DNA from: Lutibacter agarilyticus
Lineage (GTDB): Bacteria; Bacteroidota; Bacteroidia; Flavobacteriales; Flavobacteriaceae
NCBI RefSeq assembly: GCF_900188235.1
Contig: NZ_FZNT01000001.1
Location: 186,001-250,000 of the forward strand
Direction: 5' to 3'
Length of the DNA: 64,000 bases
Shown: positions 45,896 to 55,643 of the stretch, piece by piece
Position numbering within the stretch: position 1 is the first letter of the stretch
Layout: every line of letters begins with the position of its first letter
Translations under genes and position numbers: made by a program
The notes under the pieces: model-generated
The model's input: the letters and a program-made list of their open reading frames with translations, nothing else
What the model was told of the DNA's origin: nothing
Databases searched by the model: none

Positions 45896-46864
45896 TTAAG
45901 AAATAATATGTTGTATAAAACTTCTTATACGATTTTCGCTCCATAAGATGTCTTTTGAAGGTGTTGAAGTATTAAAACCAACGTGTCCTCCGTATTTAGG
46001 AGTTTCCAAGGTTAAGAATTTATGCTGTTTTGAAGATTCAAACGGGAAACAATTTTCAGATAAAAAAGTATCATCTAAGGCGTTTATGATTAATGTGGGT
46101 AATTTTATACTTGGTAAAAAGCTGTTTGAACTACTTTGTGTCCAATAATCCTTGGCGCTTTTAAAACCAAATAAAGGGGCGGTAACTGCACCATCAAAGT
46201 CTGCAAAGTTTTTAGCACCTAAAATAGCTTGTTTATTTAAGGTGCTTTCTGGAAATAGTTTTATTTTTTCTATAGATTTTTTTTTCAAAGTCTTTAGAAA
46301 ACGTTGCATATAAATGGTGTTTTCCCATTTAGACAAAGCATTTGAAGAACCTTCTAAATCACAAGGGGCTGAAATAGCAATGCCTCCTTTAATTTCCGAA
46401 GGAATAGTTGTTGTTTCACCTAAATATTTAAGGACGATGTTAGCTCCCATGCTGTAACCAACCAATACAATATTCTTATAACTATAATTGCTTAATATAT
46501 AATTGTTGATGGTTGAAACATCATCGGTTTTTCCGCTATGATACGAATGTAAATACTTGTTGTTTTCTCCGCTACAACCTCTAAAATTTACTGCAACACA
46601 AGCAATGTTATGGTTATTTAGATGATTTACAAGTGAAAGTATATATTTTGAATTGGAACTGCCTTCTAGTCCATGCATTGCAATGACTAAAGTATTAGAC
46701 GGAACTAAAGAAAAATCAAGGTCTAAAAAATCTTGATCGGGAGTTTCAATACGTTTTCTAATATATGGTACTTCATCTTTAAAAAAAAGGGTCTTATAAA
46801 CCGTATTAATATGTGTGTTTTTAAATATAAACGGGGGTTTATATGTTGAAGAAATTAAAGGCAT
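45896..46864 (-). CDS. YheT-type alpha/beta hydrolase
   Basis: 322-residue cytoplasmic hydrolase of the YheT family. Nucleophile Ser138 sits in GYSMGANI. The oxyanion region is MHGLEGSS near 63-70, and the remaining triad members lie in INALDDTFL (Asp) and GGHVGF (His). Members hydrolyse short-chain esters, but the natural substrate is unknown. It begins a three-gene minus-strand group with the PorV/PorQ-like and DUF4105 genes and is divergent from pssA. Confidence 0.88.
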   Translation of the reverse strand: MPLISSTYKPPFIFKNTHINTVYKTLFFKDEVPYIRKRIETPDQDFLDLDFSLVPSNTLVIAMHGLEGSSNSKYILSLVNHLNNHNIACVAVNFRGCSGENNKYLHSYHSGKTDDVSTINNYILSNYSYKNIVLVGYSMGANIVLKYLGETTTIPSEIKGGIAISAPCDLEGSSNALSKWENTIYMQRFLKTLKKKSIEKIKLFPESTLNKQAILGAKNFADFDGAVTAPLFGFKSAKDYWTQSSSNSFLPSIKLPTLIINALDDTFLSENCFPFESSKQHKFLTLETPKYGGHVGFNTSTPSKDILWSENRIRSFIQHIIS

Positions 46865-46942
46865 TACTTTTTTTGTTTAAAATTACAGATAATTAATTCT
46901 TCCTAAAAAATAGTTTATTAAATTTACTGAAATTATTTACAG

Positions 46943-47710
46943 ATGACTTTTAAAAAACACGTACCAAATATATTAACATTATTGAATTTATTATCAGGAA
47001 CTATTGCTGTATTTTTTGCAGTTAAAGAGCAGTTAGTAGTTGCTGCTCTGTTTGTGTTTTTAGGTATATTTTTCGACTTTTTTGATGGTTTTGCAGCACG
47101 TTTATTAAAAGTGCAAGGCGAATTAGGAAAACAGTTAGACTCTTTAGCCGATGTAGTTACAAGTGGAGTAGTGCCAGGAATTGTGATGTTTCAACTAATT
47201 TTAGCTTCAGTAAGTAATACCGAATGGACGATTAAAGGGCAAAGTATTTCAGATTTACCACTGAAAGAATATTTAAGCATTGTTTATTTAACAGCAATTA
47301 TTGGCTTGTTAATTACGTTGGCAGCAGCTTACCGTTTGGCAAAATTTAATATTGATGAACGTCAAACAAGTTCTTTTATTGGCTTACCAACACCTGCAGC
47401 AGCTTTAGTAGTATTGTCTCTACCTTTAATTCAGCTATATACCAATAATGAGTTGGCACTTTATTTAATTGAAAGCACTTGGTTTTTAGTGTTGCTAACC
47501 TTGGTATTGTGTTATTTTATGAATGCAGAAATTCCTTTATTTTCCTTAAAATTTAAGGATTATAGTTGGAGAAATAATGTTATAAAATATATTTTTGTTT
47601 TGAGTACCTTGTTGTTAGTAGTTCTTTTTCAATACATTGCAATTCCGTTGGTAATTGTTTTGTATGTGTTGTTGTCTTTAATTACAAGGAAGAAAAGTAT
47701 AAACGAATAA
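46943..47710 (+). CDS. pssA: CDP-diacylglycerol--serine O-phosphatidyltransferase
   Basis: 255-residue multi-pass membrane enzyme that makes phosphatidylserine from CDP-diacylglycerol and L-serine, the first step to phosphatidylethanolamine. The CDP-alcohol phosphotransferase signature DFFDGFAARLL..GELGKQLDSLAD (D-x2-DG-x2-AR-x8-G-x3-D-x3-D) is intact near residues 47-70. About seven to eight membrane segments span the protein. Length is usual. A convergent terminator follows at 47713-47745. Confidence 0.92.
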   Translation: MTFKKHVPNILTLLNLLSGTIAVFFAVKEQLVVAALFVFLGIFFDFFDGFAARLLKVQGELGKQLDSLADVVTSGVVPGIVMFQLILASVSNTEWTIKGQSISDLPLKEYLSIVYLTAIIGLLITLAAAYRLAKFNIDERQTSSFIGLPTPAAALVVLSLPLIQLYTNNELALYLIESTWFLVLLTLVLCYFMNAEIPLFSLKFKDYSWRNNVIKYIFVLSTLLLVVLFQYIAIPLVIVLYVLLSLITRKKSINE

Positions 47711-47712
47711 AC

Positions 47713-47745
47713 AAACCTAACAGTTTTTAAAAACCTGTTAAGTTT
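47713..47745. terminator. Bidirectional terminator between pssA and glsA
   Basis: AAACCTAACAG and CTGTTAAGTTT arms with T/A runs at the apex form an 11-bp stem with one mismatch in the convergent gap. Serves both genes. Confidence 0.6.
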
Positions 47746-47767
47746 AAATAAGCTAAGAAATAACAAT

Positions 47768-48682
47768 CTAAAAGATAGAAATTTTTGTTTCTGAAGTAAA
47801 ACGTTCTAAGAATTCAATTCCTTTGTTAGAATTTCCTTTTTTATTTAGTTTTGGACTCCAAACAGCAATGCTATATTTTTCTGGGTGAATAGCAACAATA
47901 CCACCGCCAACACCACTTTTACCTGGTAATCCTACTTTGAACGAAAACTCGCCAGCTTCATCATAAAATCCACAAGATTGCATAATTGAATTGATTCGTT
48001 TTGTTTTACTCGGAGTTAATATTATAGTATTGGTAAACGGACAAACCCCATGATTTGCTAAAAATAAAAATGTTTTAGAAAGTTCTTGGCAAGTCATTTC
48101 AATAGAACATAAATTGAAGTAAAAATCCATCACTTCATCAATATCATTTTTTATATTTCCGAAGGATTTCATTAAATTAGCGAGTGCCATATTACGGAAA
48201 CCACATGATTTTTCAGAAGCTACAATTCTTTCACAAAATGAAATTTCTGAATTTTCAGCTACTTGCTGTACAAACTGTATAAAATCTTCTTTCGGGTTTT
48301 TTAAATGACTAACCAATACGTCAGAAATAACTATTGCCCCGGCATTTATAAATGGATTTCTAGGAATTCCGTTATCTGCTTCTAGTTGAAATAAAGAATT
48401 GAATGGCGTACCAGAAGGTTCAACACCTACACGTTTAAATAAATTTTCATCTTCCAAGGTATAGGCCAATGTTAACGCTAATACTTTTGATATACTTTGA
48501 ATAGAAAACTTTTCATTAGCATCGCCAAAACCAAAGTGCTGTTTATCAACTGTTGTTAAATGGACTCCAAATTTATTGGGATTTACTTTGCCTAATTCTG
48601 GAATATAATCAGCTACTTGTCCTAAATCATGAAATTCTTGTAGGCCATTATTAATTTTAATAAATAACTTTTGATATTCCAT
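47768..48682 (-). CDS. glsA: Glutaminase
   Basis: 304-residue glutaminase of the serine-dependent beta-lactamase-like superfamily, converting L-glutamine to glutamate and ammonia. The active-site SxxK is Ser63-Ile-Ser-Lys66 (IQSISK). Further family segments are GIPRNPFINAGAIV, FRNMALANLMKS and GLPGKSGVGGGIVAI. Length matches bacterial glutaminases. Cytoplasmic, no signal. It lies 25 bases downstream of lptB but is not clearly part of that operon. Confidence 0.95.
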   Translation of the reverse strand: MEYQKLFIKINNGLQEFHDLGQVADYIPELGKVNPNKFGVHLTTVDKQHFGFGDANEKFSIQSISKVLALTLAYTLEDENLFKRVGVEPSGTPFNSLFQLEADNGIPRNPFINAGAIVISDVLVSHLKNPKEDFIQFVQQVAENSEISFCERIVASEKSCGFRNMALANLMKSFGNIKNDIDEVMDFYFNLCSIEMTCQELSKTFLFLANHGVCPFTNTIILTPSKTKRINSIMQSCGFYDEAGEFSFKVGLPGKSGVGGGIVAIHPEKYSIAVWSPKLNKKGNSNKGIEFLERFTSETKISIF

Positions 48683-48707
48683 GATAAATTAAAAAGGGTT
48701 TTTATTC

Positions 48708-49442
48708 TTAAAACTTTCGTGTTTTTAATTCAAAATCTTTACCTAAATATACACGTCTAACAGTTTCATCTTCAGCCAATTCTTGTGGTGTACCTTCTTT
48801 TAAAATACCACCTTCAAACATTAAATATGTTTTATCGGTTATGGCTAAAGTTTCTTGTACATTATGATCGGTGATTAGAATTCCAATATTTTTATCTTTT
48901 AAATGTGCTACAATGCTTTGTATGTCTTCAACCGCAATTGGGTCAACTCCAGCAAAAGGTTCATCTAATAAAATAAATTTAGGATCTGATGCTAATGCAC
49001 GTGCTATTTCAGTTCTTCTACGTTCACCTCCAGATAATAAATCACCTCTATTGGTACGTACATGACCTAAACTAAATTCATCAATTAACGATTCTAATTT
49101 TCGTTTTTGATCGGCTTTTGAAAGGTCGGTAAATTGCAATACTGACATAATATTGTCTTCCACAGAAAGTTTTCTAAAAACAGAAGCTTCTTGTGCTAAA
49201 TAACCAACACCTTGTTGTGCTCTTTTGTACATTGGGAAATTAGTAATGGGCTTATCATCTAAATAAATTTGACCCTCGTTGGGTTTAATCATGCCAACAA
49301 TCATATAAAAAGAGGTAGTTTTACCAGCTCCATTAGGACCTAACAAGCCAACAATTTGACCTTGTTCAACTTGCAGTGAAATACCTTTTACAACGTATCT
49401 ACTTCCGTATTTTTTCTTTATATTTTCAGCTCTTAATATCAT
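48708..49442 (-). CDS. lptB: LPS export ABC transporter ATPase LptB
   Basis: 244-residue ATPase that powers lipopolysaccharide transport together with LptF/G. Walker A is GPNGAGKTT near residues 35-43, the ABC signature LLSGGERRR, Walker B LLDEPFAGVDP, and the H-loop ITDHNV. The LAQEASVF stretch and overall pattern are diagnostic of LptB rather than other ABC ATPases. It lies downstream of the CMD-like and tatC genes, with kdsD (a Kdo pathway enzyme) further upstream. Confidence 0.93.
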   Translation of the reverse strand: MILRAENIKKKYGSRYVVKGISLQVEQGQIVGLLGPNGAGKTTSFYMIVGMIKPNEGQIYLDDKPITNFPMYKRAQQGVGYLAQEASVFRKLSVEDNIMSVLQFTDLSKADQKRKLESLIDEFSLGHVRTNRGDLLSGGERRRTEIARALASDPKFILLDEPFAGVDPIAVEDIQSIVAHLKDKNIGILITDHNVQETLAITDKTYLMFEGGILKEGTPQELAEDETVRRVYLGKDFELKTRKF

Positions 49443-49500
49443 TTTTAGTTGTTGTTTGTGTTGAATGTAAATGGATTAGGCTATTAGTTTGTTATGAATT

Positions 49501-49854
49501 TTATTTTTGTGCATTTAATTCTAATGCTTCCCAAAATTCATAAGCTCTTCGCAAATGAGGAACTACGATAGTACCACCAACTAAGGTAGCAATTGATAAT
49601 GTTTCCATCATTTCTTCTTTTGTAATACCTTCATTAAAGCAGGTTTCTAAATGGTATTTTATACAATCATCGCAGCGTAAAACGGCTGAAGAAACCAGAC
49701 CTAATAATTCTTTTGTTTTTACATCTAAACTACCTGCTTTGTAGGCATTGGTATCTAAATTAAATATTCTTTTGATGACTTTATGATCTTCTGATAAAAT
49801 CTTATCGTTCATTTTTTGACGATACTCATTAAATTCTTCTACTTGATTAGGCAT
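49501..49854 (-). CDS. Carboxymuconolactone decarboxylase (AhpD-like) family protein
   Basis: 117-residue all-helical protein of the AhpD/CMD family. The redox CxxC pair with the following His is RCDDCIKYH near 74-82, and the C-terminal helix includes TLVGGTIVVPHLRRAYEFW. Such proteins often act as peroxidase or disulfide reductants, but the partner is unknown. Its start overlaps the tatC stop by 8 bases, so translation is coupled. Confidence 0.85.
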   Translation of the reverse strand: MPNQVEEFNEYRQKMNDKILSEDHKVIKRIFNLDTNAYKAGSLDVKTKELLGLVSSAVLRCDDCIKYHLETCFNEGITKEEMMETLSIATLVGGTIVVPHLRRAYEFWEALELNAQK

Positions 49855-50665
49855 TTTCTTGGGCTGCTTTAAGTTCTCGTTTTATCACAATTTTGGAGAT
49901 AAAAATACTTACTTCGTACAAAATTAAGATTGGTATGGCTACAATTACTTGACTAATAATATCTGGCGGTGTTATAATAGCCGCTAAAATTAGTACTATT
50001 ACTAGCGCATGTTTTCTGTATTTTTTTAAAAAATCTGGAGTAATTAACCCCATTTTAGTTAAGAAAAACATAATAATAGGCAATTCAAAGATCAACCCTG
50101 ATGCTAAAACAGAAGAACGAACCAATGAAATATACGATCCAATTTTAATATTACGTTCAACTAAATCACTAATAGAATAGTTTCCAAGGAAATTTACAGA
50201 TAATGGTGTAACTACATAATAACCAAATAATACCCCTATAAAAAACAAAAAAGAAGAGATTACAATAAATGTTTTGGCTCCTTTTCGTTCATTTTCATAC
50301 AATCCAGGGCTTAAAAACTTCCAAAATTCCCAAATAACAAACGGAAATGCTAATATAAAACCAGCAGTTATAGAAGTCCAAATATGTACGCTAAACTGTT
50401 CGGCCATTGCCAAACTTTGAAATGTAAAAGGCAAATCTTCTATACACAAACCTTCAGTTCCAAAAAAACGGGAGACTTTACAAAAGAATCTATAGGTTAC
50501 AAAATCGGCACTTTTAGGCGCAAAAAGGATTACATTAAAAATAAGATTCTTCATTAAAAATGCAATGATAGAAAATAATAGTATGACACCTGTAGATCGA
50601 ACTAAATGCCACCTTAATTCTTCAACATGGTCTAAAAAAGACATTTCATTTTGTTCTTTAGCCAT
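49847..50665 (-). CDS. tatC: Sec-independent protein translocase TatC
   Basis: 272-residue multi-spanning membrane protein, receptor of the twin-arginine translocation system. Starts FLDHVEELRWHL, the conserved TatC N terminus, and has six membrane segments and the FWKFLSPGLYENERKGAK loop. FELPIIMFFLTKMGLITP is the conserved fifth-helix region. It starts 1 base after kdsD and overlaps the CMD-like gene. A TatA gene is not in the window. Confidence 0.95.
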   Translation of the reverse strand: MAKEQNEMSFLDHVEELRWHLVRSTGVILLFSIIAFLMKNLIFNVILFAPKSADFVTYRFFCKVSRFFGTEGLCIEDLPFTFQSLAMAEQFSVHIWTSITAGFILAFPFVIWEFWKFLSPGLYENERKGAKTFIVISSFLFFIGVLFGYYVVTPLSVNFLGNYSISDLVERNIKIGSYISLVRSSVLASGLIFELPIIMFFLTKMGLITPDFLKKYRKHALVIVLILAAIITPPDIISQVIVAIPILILYEVSIFISKIVIKRELKAAQENA

Positions 50666-50666
50666 C

Positions 50667-51635
50667 TTAAAATAATCCTTCTTTTAACAAATCATGTAAA
50701 TGAACTACACCAACATACTTGGTGTTATCTTCTACTAATATTTGTGTGATATTATTATTCTCCATGGTTTCTAAAGCTTCAATTGCCATGGCATCAACTT
50801 GAATTGTTTTAGGGTTTTCACTCATAATATTAACAGCTGTTAATTCGCTAATATCGGAATTATCTTTTAACATACGTCTTAAATCTCCATCTGTTACAAT
50901 TCCAACAATTTTATTATTTTCAATAACAGCAGTTGTACCTAAACGTTTTTTAGAGATTTCAATAATAACATCTTTAATAGGTGTAGTAGTGACAACTTGT
51001 GGCAATTCATTTTTGTTAATTAAATCGCTTACTCTCAAGTATAACTTTTTACCTAAAGCTCCACCGGGATGATATTTAGCAAAATCTTTGCTTGAAAAAT
51101 CATTCAAATCTAACAAACAAACAGCAAGGGCATCACCAATAACTAATTGTGCGGTGGTACTTGTTGTAGGTGCTAAATTATTAGGACAAACTTCTTTTTC
51201 AACATAACAATTCAATACAAAATCAGCATTTAACCCTAAATAAGACTGTGTATTTCCAGTAAGTGCTATAATTTTATTGCCATAATTTTTAATAAATGGC
51301 ACTAAGACTTTTATTTCAGGAGTATTTCCACTTTTTGAAATACACATAACAACGTCATTTTTTTGAATATTACCTAAATCACCGTGAATGGCGTCAGCAG
51401 CATGCATAAAAATAGCAGGTGTACCTGTAGAATTTAGTGTTGCAACAATTTTATCAGCAATTTTAGCACTTTTTCCAATACCTGTAACTATAAGCCTACC
51501 ATTAGATTTATGAATAAATTTAACAGCATTTTCGAAATCTTCTGTTAAAAAATTAACTAAATTTGAAATTGCGTTACTTTCTGCTATGATTGTTTGTTTA
51601 GCAGTCTCTAGAATTGTATTTTTATTTTTTTTCAA
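50667..51635 (-). CDS. kdsD: Arabinose-5-phosphate isomerase KdsD
   Basis: 322-residue enzyme converting D-ribulose 5-phosphate to D-arabinose 5-phosphate for Kdo of LPS. The SIS domain carries GIGKSAKIADK and the SKSGNTPEIKVL phosphate loop. The cluster HGDLG near the active site is present. Two CBS domains form the C-terminal half (VTDGDLRRML; TQILVEDNTKYVGVVHLHDLL). Length matches KdsD. First of a kdsD-tatC-CMD group and divergent from recQ. Confidence 0.93.
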   Translation of the reverse strand: MKKNKNTILETAKQTIIAESNAISNLVNFLTEDFENAVKFIHKSNGRLIVTGIGKSAKIADKIVATLNSTGTPAIFMHAADAIHGDLGNIQKNDVVMCISKSGNTPEIKVLVPFIKNYGNKIIALTGNTQSYLGLNADFVLNCYVEKEVCPNNLAPTTSTTAQLVIGDALAVCLLDLNDFSSKDFAKYHPGGALGKKLYLRVSDLINKNELPQVVTTTPIKDVIIEISKKRLGTTAVIENNKIVGIVTDGDLRRMLKDNSDISELTAVNIMSENPKTIQVDAMAIEALETMENNNITQILVEDNTKYVGVVHLHDLLKEGLF

Positions 51636-51819
51636 AAGTTTATGTTTTTTGAATTAAAAAATTGTTTTATCTTTAATAGCAGACAAAAATAAATTTATTT
51701 AATTAGATATTTGTTAAACTAAGCTAAAAAGTAAAACAAAAATTATTATAATTGTGTGAAAAAGAAAATAACTTAAGTAAGAACGCGTTATTTGTTGACA
51801 ATTAATTTTTTAAAAAAGA

Positions 51820-54018
51820 ATGAACAAAAAAGATATTGATATACACAAAGCCCTAAAGCAATATTTTGGTTTTTCAAAATTTAAAGGGTTACAAGAAGGA
51901 GTGATTAAAAGTATTATGAATAATGATGATACTTTTGTTATAATGCCAACAGGAGGTGGGAAATCGTTGTGTTACCAATTACCTGCATTAATTAAGGATG
52001 GTACAGCTATTGTTGTATCTCCATTAATTGCATTAATGAAGAATCAAGTTGATGCTATGCGAGGAATTTCATCTCAACATGGAATTGCGCACGTATTAAA
52101 TTCGTCATTAAATAAAACGGAAGTAGCCCAAGTAAAAGGCGATATAGAAAAAGGAATTACAAAGTTATTATATGTAGCTCCAGAATCCTTAATAAAAGAA
52201 GATTATATTGAGTTTTTACAAGCTCAAAATATTTCATTTGTAGCCATTGATGAAGCACATTGTATTTCTGAATGGGGACATGATTTTAGACCAGAATACA
52301 GAAACCTTCGAAATATTATTCAAAAAATTGATGATGTACCTATTATAGGTTTAACAGCTACCGCCACTGAAAAGGTACAGGAAGATATTTTGAAAACCTT
52401 AGGAATGTCAGATGCTACAACATTTAAAGCTTCGTTTAACAGGCCAAATTTATTTTATGATGTACGCCCTAAAACCAAGAATATTGACGGAGATATTATT
52501 CGTTTTATTCGTGGTCATGCTGATAAATCGGGCATTATTTATTGTTTAAGTCGTAAAAAGGTTGAAGAAATAGCACAACTATTACAAGTAAACGGTATAA
52601 AAGCGGTTCCTTATCATGCAGGCTTAGATGCTAAAACAAGAGCAAAACATCAAGACATGTTTTTGATGGAAGACATTGATGTTGTAGTTGCAACAATTGC
52701 TTTTGGTATGGGAATTGACAAGCCAGATGTTCGTTTTGTAATTCATCATGATATTCCAAAAAGTTTAGAAAGTTATTATCAAGAAACTGGAAGAGCTGGT
52801 CGTGATGGTGGCGAAGGTTATTGTTTGGCATATTACGCATATAAAGATATTGAAAAGTTAGAAAAATTTTTATCAGGAAAACCAATTGCCGAGCAAGAAA
52901 TTGGAAATGCTTTATTACAAGAAGTTGTTGGCTATGCTGAAACTTCGATGTCTCGAAGAAAATACTTATTGCATTATTTTGGAGAGGAATTTGATGATGT
53001 AAATGGTTTAGGTGCTGAGATGGATGATAATGTTGTAAATCCAAAGAAAAAACATGAAGCTAAAAGCGATTTAAAACTTTTGTTAGAAGTTGTTAGAGAT
53101 ACCAAAGAAAAATACAAATCTAAAGAGCTTGTAAATACACTTATAGGAAGGGTAAATGCTTTGTTGAAATCTCATAAAACCGATGAACAATCATTTTTTG
53201 GTTGTGGTAAATATAAAGAAGGTAGTTACTGGATGGCTTTAATTCGACAGGCACTAGTGGCAGGTTTTATTAGAAAGGAAATAGAACAATACGGAGTTGT
53301 TAAAATTACAGAAAACGGTTTAAAATATATTGATACACCTACATCATTTATGATGACGGAAGATCATATATATGATGAAACCGATGATCCAAGTATTGTA
53401 ACAAATAGCAAAAAGGCTGGAGCAGCTTCAGATGAAGTATTAGTAAAATTATTGAAAGAACTACAAAAGTCTGTAGCAAAGAAAAATAAAGTACCTCCTT
53501 ATGCTGTGTTCCAAGAAACATCTTTAGAAGATATGGCGCTTAAATATCCAATAACAATGGATGAGCTAAAGAATATTTATGGTGTTGGTGAAGGAAAAGC
53601 TCGAAAGTTTGGAAAACCATTCTTAGATTTGATAGCAAAGTATGTGGAAGAAAATGATATTTTGAGACCTGATGATTTTGTTGTAAAGAGTACAGGTGTT
53701 AATTCTGGGTTGAAATTATACATCATTCAAAATACAGATAGAAAGTTGCCGCTTGAAGATATTGCAAAGGCTAAAGGTTTAGAATTTGCAGATTTAATTG
53801 AGGAAATGCAACGTATTGTTTATAGTGGTACTAAAATTAATATAGACTATTGTATAGACGAGTTGTTAGATGAAGAGCAACAAGAAGAAATTTATGAATA
53901 TTTTATGGAATCTGACAGTGATAGAATACAGGATGCAATGGATGAATTTGATGGTGATTATGATGATGATGAATTGCGTTTAATGCGAATTAAATTTATT
54001 AGCGAAGTAGCAAATTAA
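51820..54018 (+). CDS. recQ: ATP-dependent DNA helicase RecQ
   Basis: 732-residue superfamily 2 helicase. Walker A MPTGGGKSLCYQLPA, DEAH box DEAHCISEWGHDFRP, motif III LTATAT, and motif VI ETGRAGRDG are all intact. The zinc/RQC region follows (YAETSMSRRKYLLHYFGEEFDD), and an HRDC domain sits near 530-610 (MDELKNIYGVGEGKARKFG). A C-terminal extension ends in an acidic tail. Longer than the E. coli protein, as is common in Bacteroidetes. 184 bases separate it from the divergent kdsD. Confidence 0.95.
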   Translation: MNKKDIDIHKALKQYFGFSKFKGLQEGVIKSIMNNDDTFVIMPTGGGKSLCYQLPALIKDGTAIVVSPLIALMKNQVDAMRGISSQHGIAHVLNSSLNKTEVAQVKGDIEKGITKLLYVAPESLIKEDYIEFLQAQNISFVAIDEAHCISEWGHDFRPEYRNLRNIIQKIDDVPIIGLTATATEKVQEDILKTLGMSDATTFKASFNRPNLFYDVRPKTKNIDGDIIRFIRGHADKSGIIYCLSRKKVEEIAQLLQVNGIKAVPYHAGLDAKTRAKHQDMFLMEDIDVVVATIAFGMGIDKPDVRFVIHHDIPKSLESYYQETGRAGRDGGEGYCLAYYAYKDIEKLEKFLSGKPIAEQEIGNALLQEVVGYAETSMSRRKYLLHYFGEEFDDVNGLGAEMDDNVVNPKKKHEAKSDLKLLLEVVRDTKEKYKSKELVNTLIGRVNALLKSHKTDEQSFFGCGKYKEGSYWMALIRQALVAGFIRKEIEQYGVVKITENGLKYIDTPTSFMMTEDHIYDETDDPSIVTNSKKAGAASDEVLVKLLKELQKSVAKKNKVPPYAVFQETSLEDMALKYPITMDELKNIYGVGEGKARKFGKPFLDLIAKYVEENDILRPDDFVVKSTGVNSGLKLYIIQNTDRKLPLEDIAKAKGLEFADLIEEMQRIVYSGTKINIDYCIDELLDEEQQEEIYEYFMESDSDRIQDAMDEFDGDYDDDELRLMRIKFISEVAN

Positions 54019-54074
54019 TTATAAAATAACTTGTTTCAGAATCTTATAATGTGGATAACCAATGATTATTAAAT

Positions 54075-54109
54075 AAAAAACTCCGAAGAAAATAGCTTCG
54101 GAGTTTTTT
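54075..54109. terminator. Bidirectional terminator between recQ and the ZIP gene
   Basis: 14-bp perfect stem (54075-54088 with 54096-54109) with 7-base loop and A/T tails. Serves recQ and the convergent ZIP-family gene. Confidence 0.85.
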
Positions 54110-54111
54110 AT

Positions 54112-54783
54112 TTATGCTAAAATAGCTACGATCATTCCTACTAAAATTGCAATAAATTTTAATAAATTAAATTTATGATCTTTTGAAGTTTCAAACAAAA
54201 TAATGGTTGAAATATGTAAAAACACACCAATTATAATGGCTGATATTTGTGTTTTGTAAGTAACTAATAAAGGGATATTTTCTCCAGCCAAGCTTCCTAA
54301 AGGAGACATTAACGAAAAAAGCACTAAAAATAAGATTGAGTTTTGTTTTGAAATGTTTGATTTTACAAAAAACGTACCTAAAATAATGGCAATAGGTACT
54401 TTATGAATTACAATAGCCCAAAGTAAATGGTCGTGATGGTGATTGTTGGCTAAAGGAATTCCTTCCATAAATGAATGTAAACATAAGCTTATAAATAAAG
54501 CCCAAGGAAAAACAACATCTTGTTGTACATGAATATGTCCGTGTTCAGCACCTTTTGAGAAAAAATCAAGAATGAGTTGCAACAATAATCCAATTAAAAT
54601 AAAGAGTCCAATGGATTCATTATGCGTATGATAAACTTCTGGTAATAAATGAAGTATGGTAATTGATAGTAAGTAAGCACCACTAAAAGCTAATAGTAAT
54701 TGTACAGTTTTTGTACTTGGTTTTAGACCAAAAACAATAACCACACCTACTAAAACGGATAATATAAGTACTATATAGGTCAT
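54112..54783 (-). CDS. ZIP family metal transporter
   Basis: 223-residue inner-membrane protein with about seven to eight membrane segments. ZIP-typical motifs: LHLLPEVYH in the second segment region, a His-rich loop (EHGHIHVQQD), HSFMEGIPLANN and IVIHKVPIAIIL, which carry the metal-binding His/Glu pairs of segments four and five. Likely moves zinc or another divalent metal into the cytoplasm. Its start overlaps the preceding methyltransferase stop by 4 bases (ATGA). Confidence 0.88.
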   Translation of the reverse strand: MTYIVLILSVLVGVVIVFGLKPSTKTVQLLLAFSGAYLLSITILHLLPEVYHTHNESIGLFILIGLLLQLILDFFSKGAEHGHIHVQQDVVFPWALFISLCLHSFMEGIPLANNHHHDHLLWAIVIHKVPIAIILGTFFVKSNISKQNSILFLVLFSLMSPLGSLAGENIPLLVTYKTQISAIIIGVFLHISTIILFETSKDHKFNLLKFIAILVGMIVAILA

Positions 54784-55508
54784 TCTAAAACTAAAATTAA
54801 ACGATCTGAAGTTTTTGAATCAAAATCAGCTAACTGATAATTACCAAAAATATGCTTTATTTTGAAACCAACACTATGAATATAGCTATTGATTTTTTCT
54901 AAATTTAAACTTTTTACTTTTTCAAAGAAAATATGCTGCGCGCCATCGGCTTCAAAACGTATTTCTTTAACTATAAATCCTTTTTCTAGATAACGTGAAA
55001 TATGAAAAGTTATGCCATCAATAGTTTGTACTTCATTAGGTACTAAATTAGCAGTTACTTTTTCAGCATTCATAAAATCAATAACCGCAATTCCGTTAGG
55101 TAATAAACCGTTTTTTATATTTTGAAGAATAGCTATATCTTCTTTATCATCTTCAAAAAAGCCAAAACTTGTAAATAAGTTTAAAATAGCGTTGTATTTA
55201 TTTTTGAAAGCATTTCGCATGTCGTGTTCAACAAAATGCAGTCGGTCATTTTCAAATTTTTTAGCAAGTTGTATGCTATTTTTAGATAAGTCTGCTCCAA
55301 CAACATTGTAACCTAAAGAATTTAAATAAATAGAGTGACGCCCTTTTCCGCAGGCCAAATCTAGTAATAAATCGTCGCTATTAAATTGTAAAAGTGACAC
55401 CAAATTTCGCATAAATTCCTGTGCTTCGGTATCATCTCGGTGCTTGTATAGTATGTGGTAGTAATTGGTGTCAAACCAAGATACAAACCAATCTTTGTTT
55501 ATTGTCAT
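54780..55508 (-). CDS. Class I SAM-dependent methyltransferase
   Basis: 242 residues from the start at 55508 (MTINKDWFVSWFDT); an ATG two codons earlier is also possible. SAM-binding motif I is LLLDLACGKGRHSIYLN, with the acidic motif II end (VGADLS) and FVEHDM following. The substrate is not known. Cytoplasmic, translationally coupled to the ZIP gene by a 4-base overlap. It shares the convergent terminator at 54075-54109 through that gene. Confidence 0.85.
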   Translation of the reverse strand: MTINKDWFVSWFDTNYYHILYKHRDDTEAQEFMRNLVSLLQFNSDDLLLDLACGKGRHSIYLNSLGYNVVGADLSKNSIQLAKKFENDRLHFVEHDMRNAFKNKYNAILNLFTSFGFFEDDKEDIAILQNIKNGLLPNGIAVIDFMNAEKVTANLVPNEVQTIDGITFHISRYLEKGFIVKEIRFEADGAQHIFFEKVKSLNLEKINSYIHSVGFKIKHIFGNYQLADFDSKTSDRLILVLE

Positions 55509-55643
55509 TGTCAAAAAAAATAGTTACAAAAATAGTGAATTGAAATAATTATAAGCGTGTTTATTATAGGTTTCTTCAATTTTTAAAATAAGAAGTTCTT
55601 TTAGCGTTTCTAAATTGAGTACTTTTGCAGAAAATAAGTATAG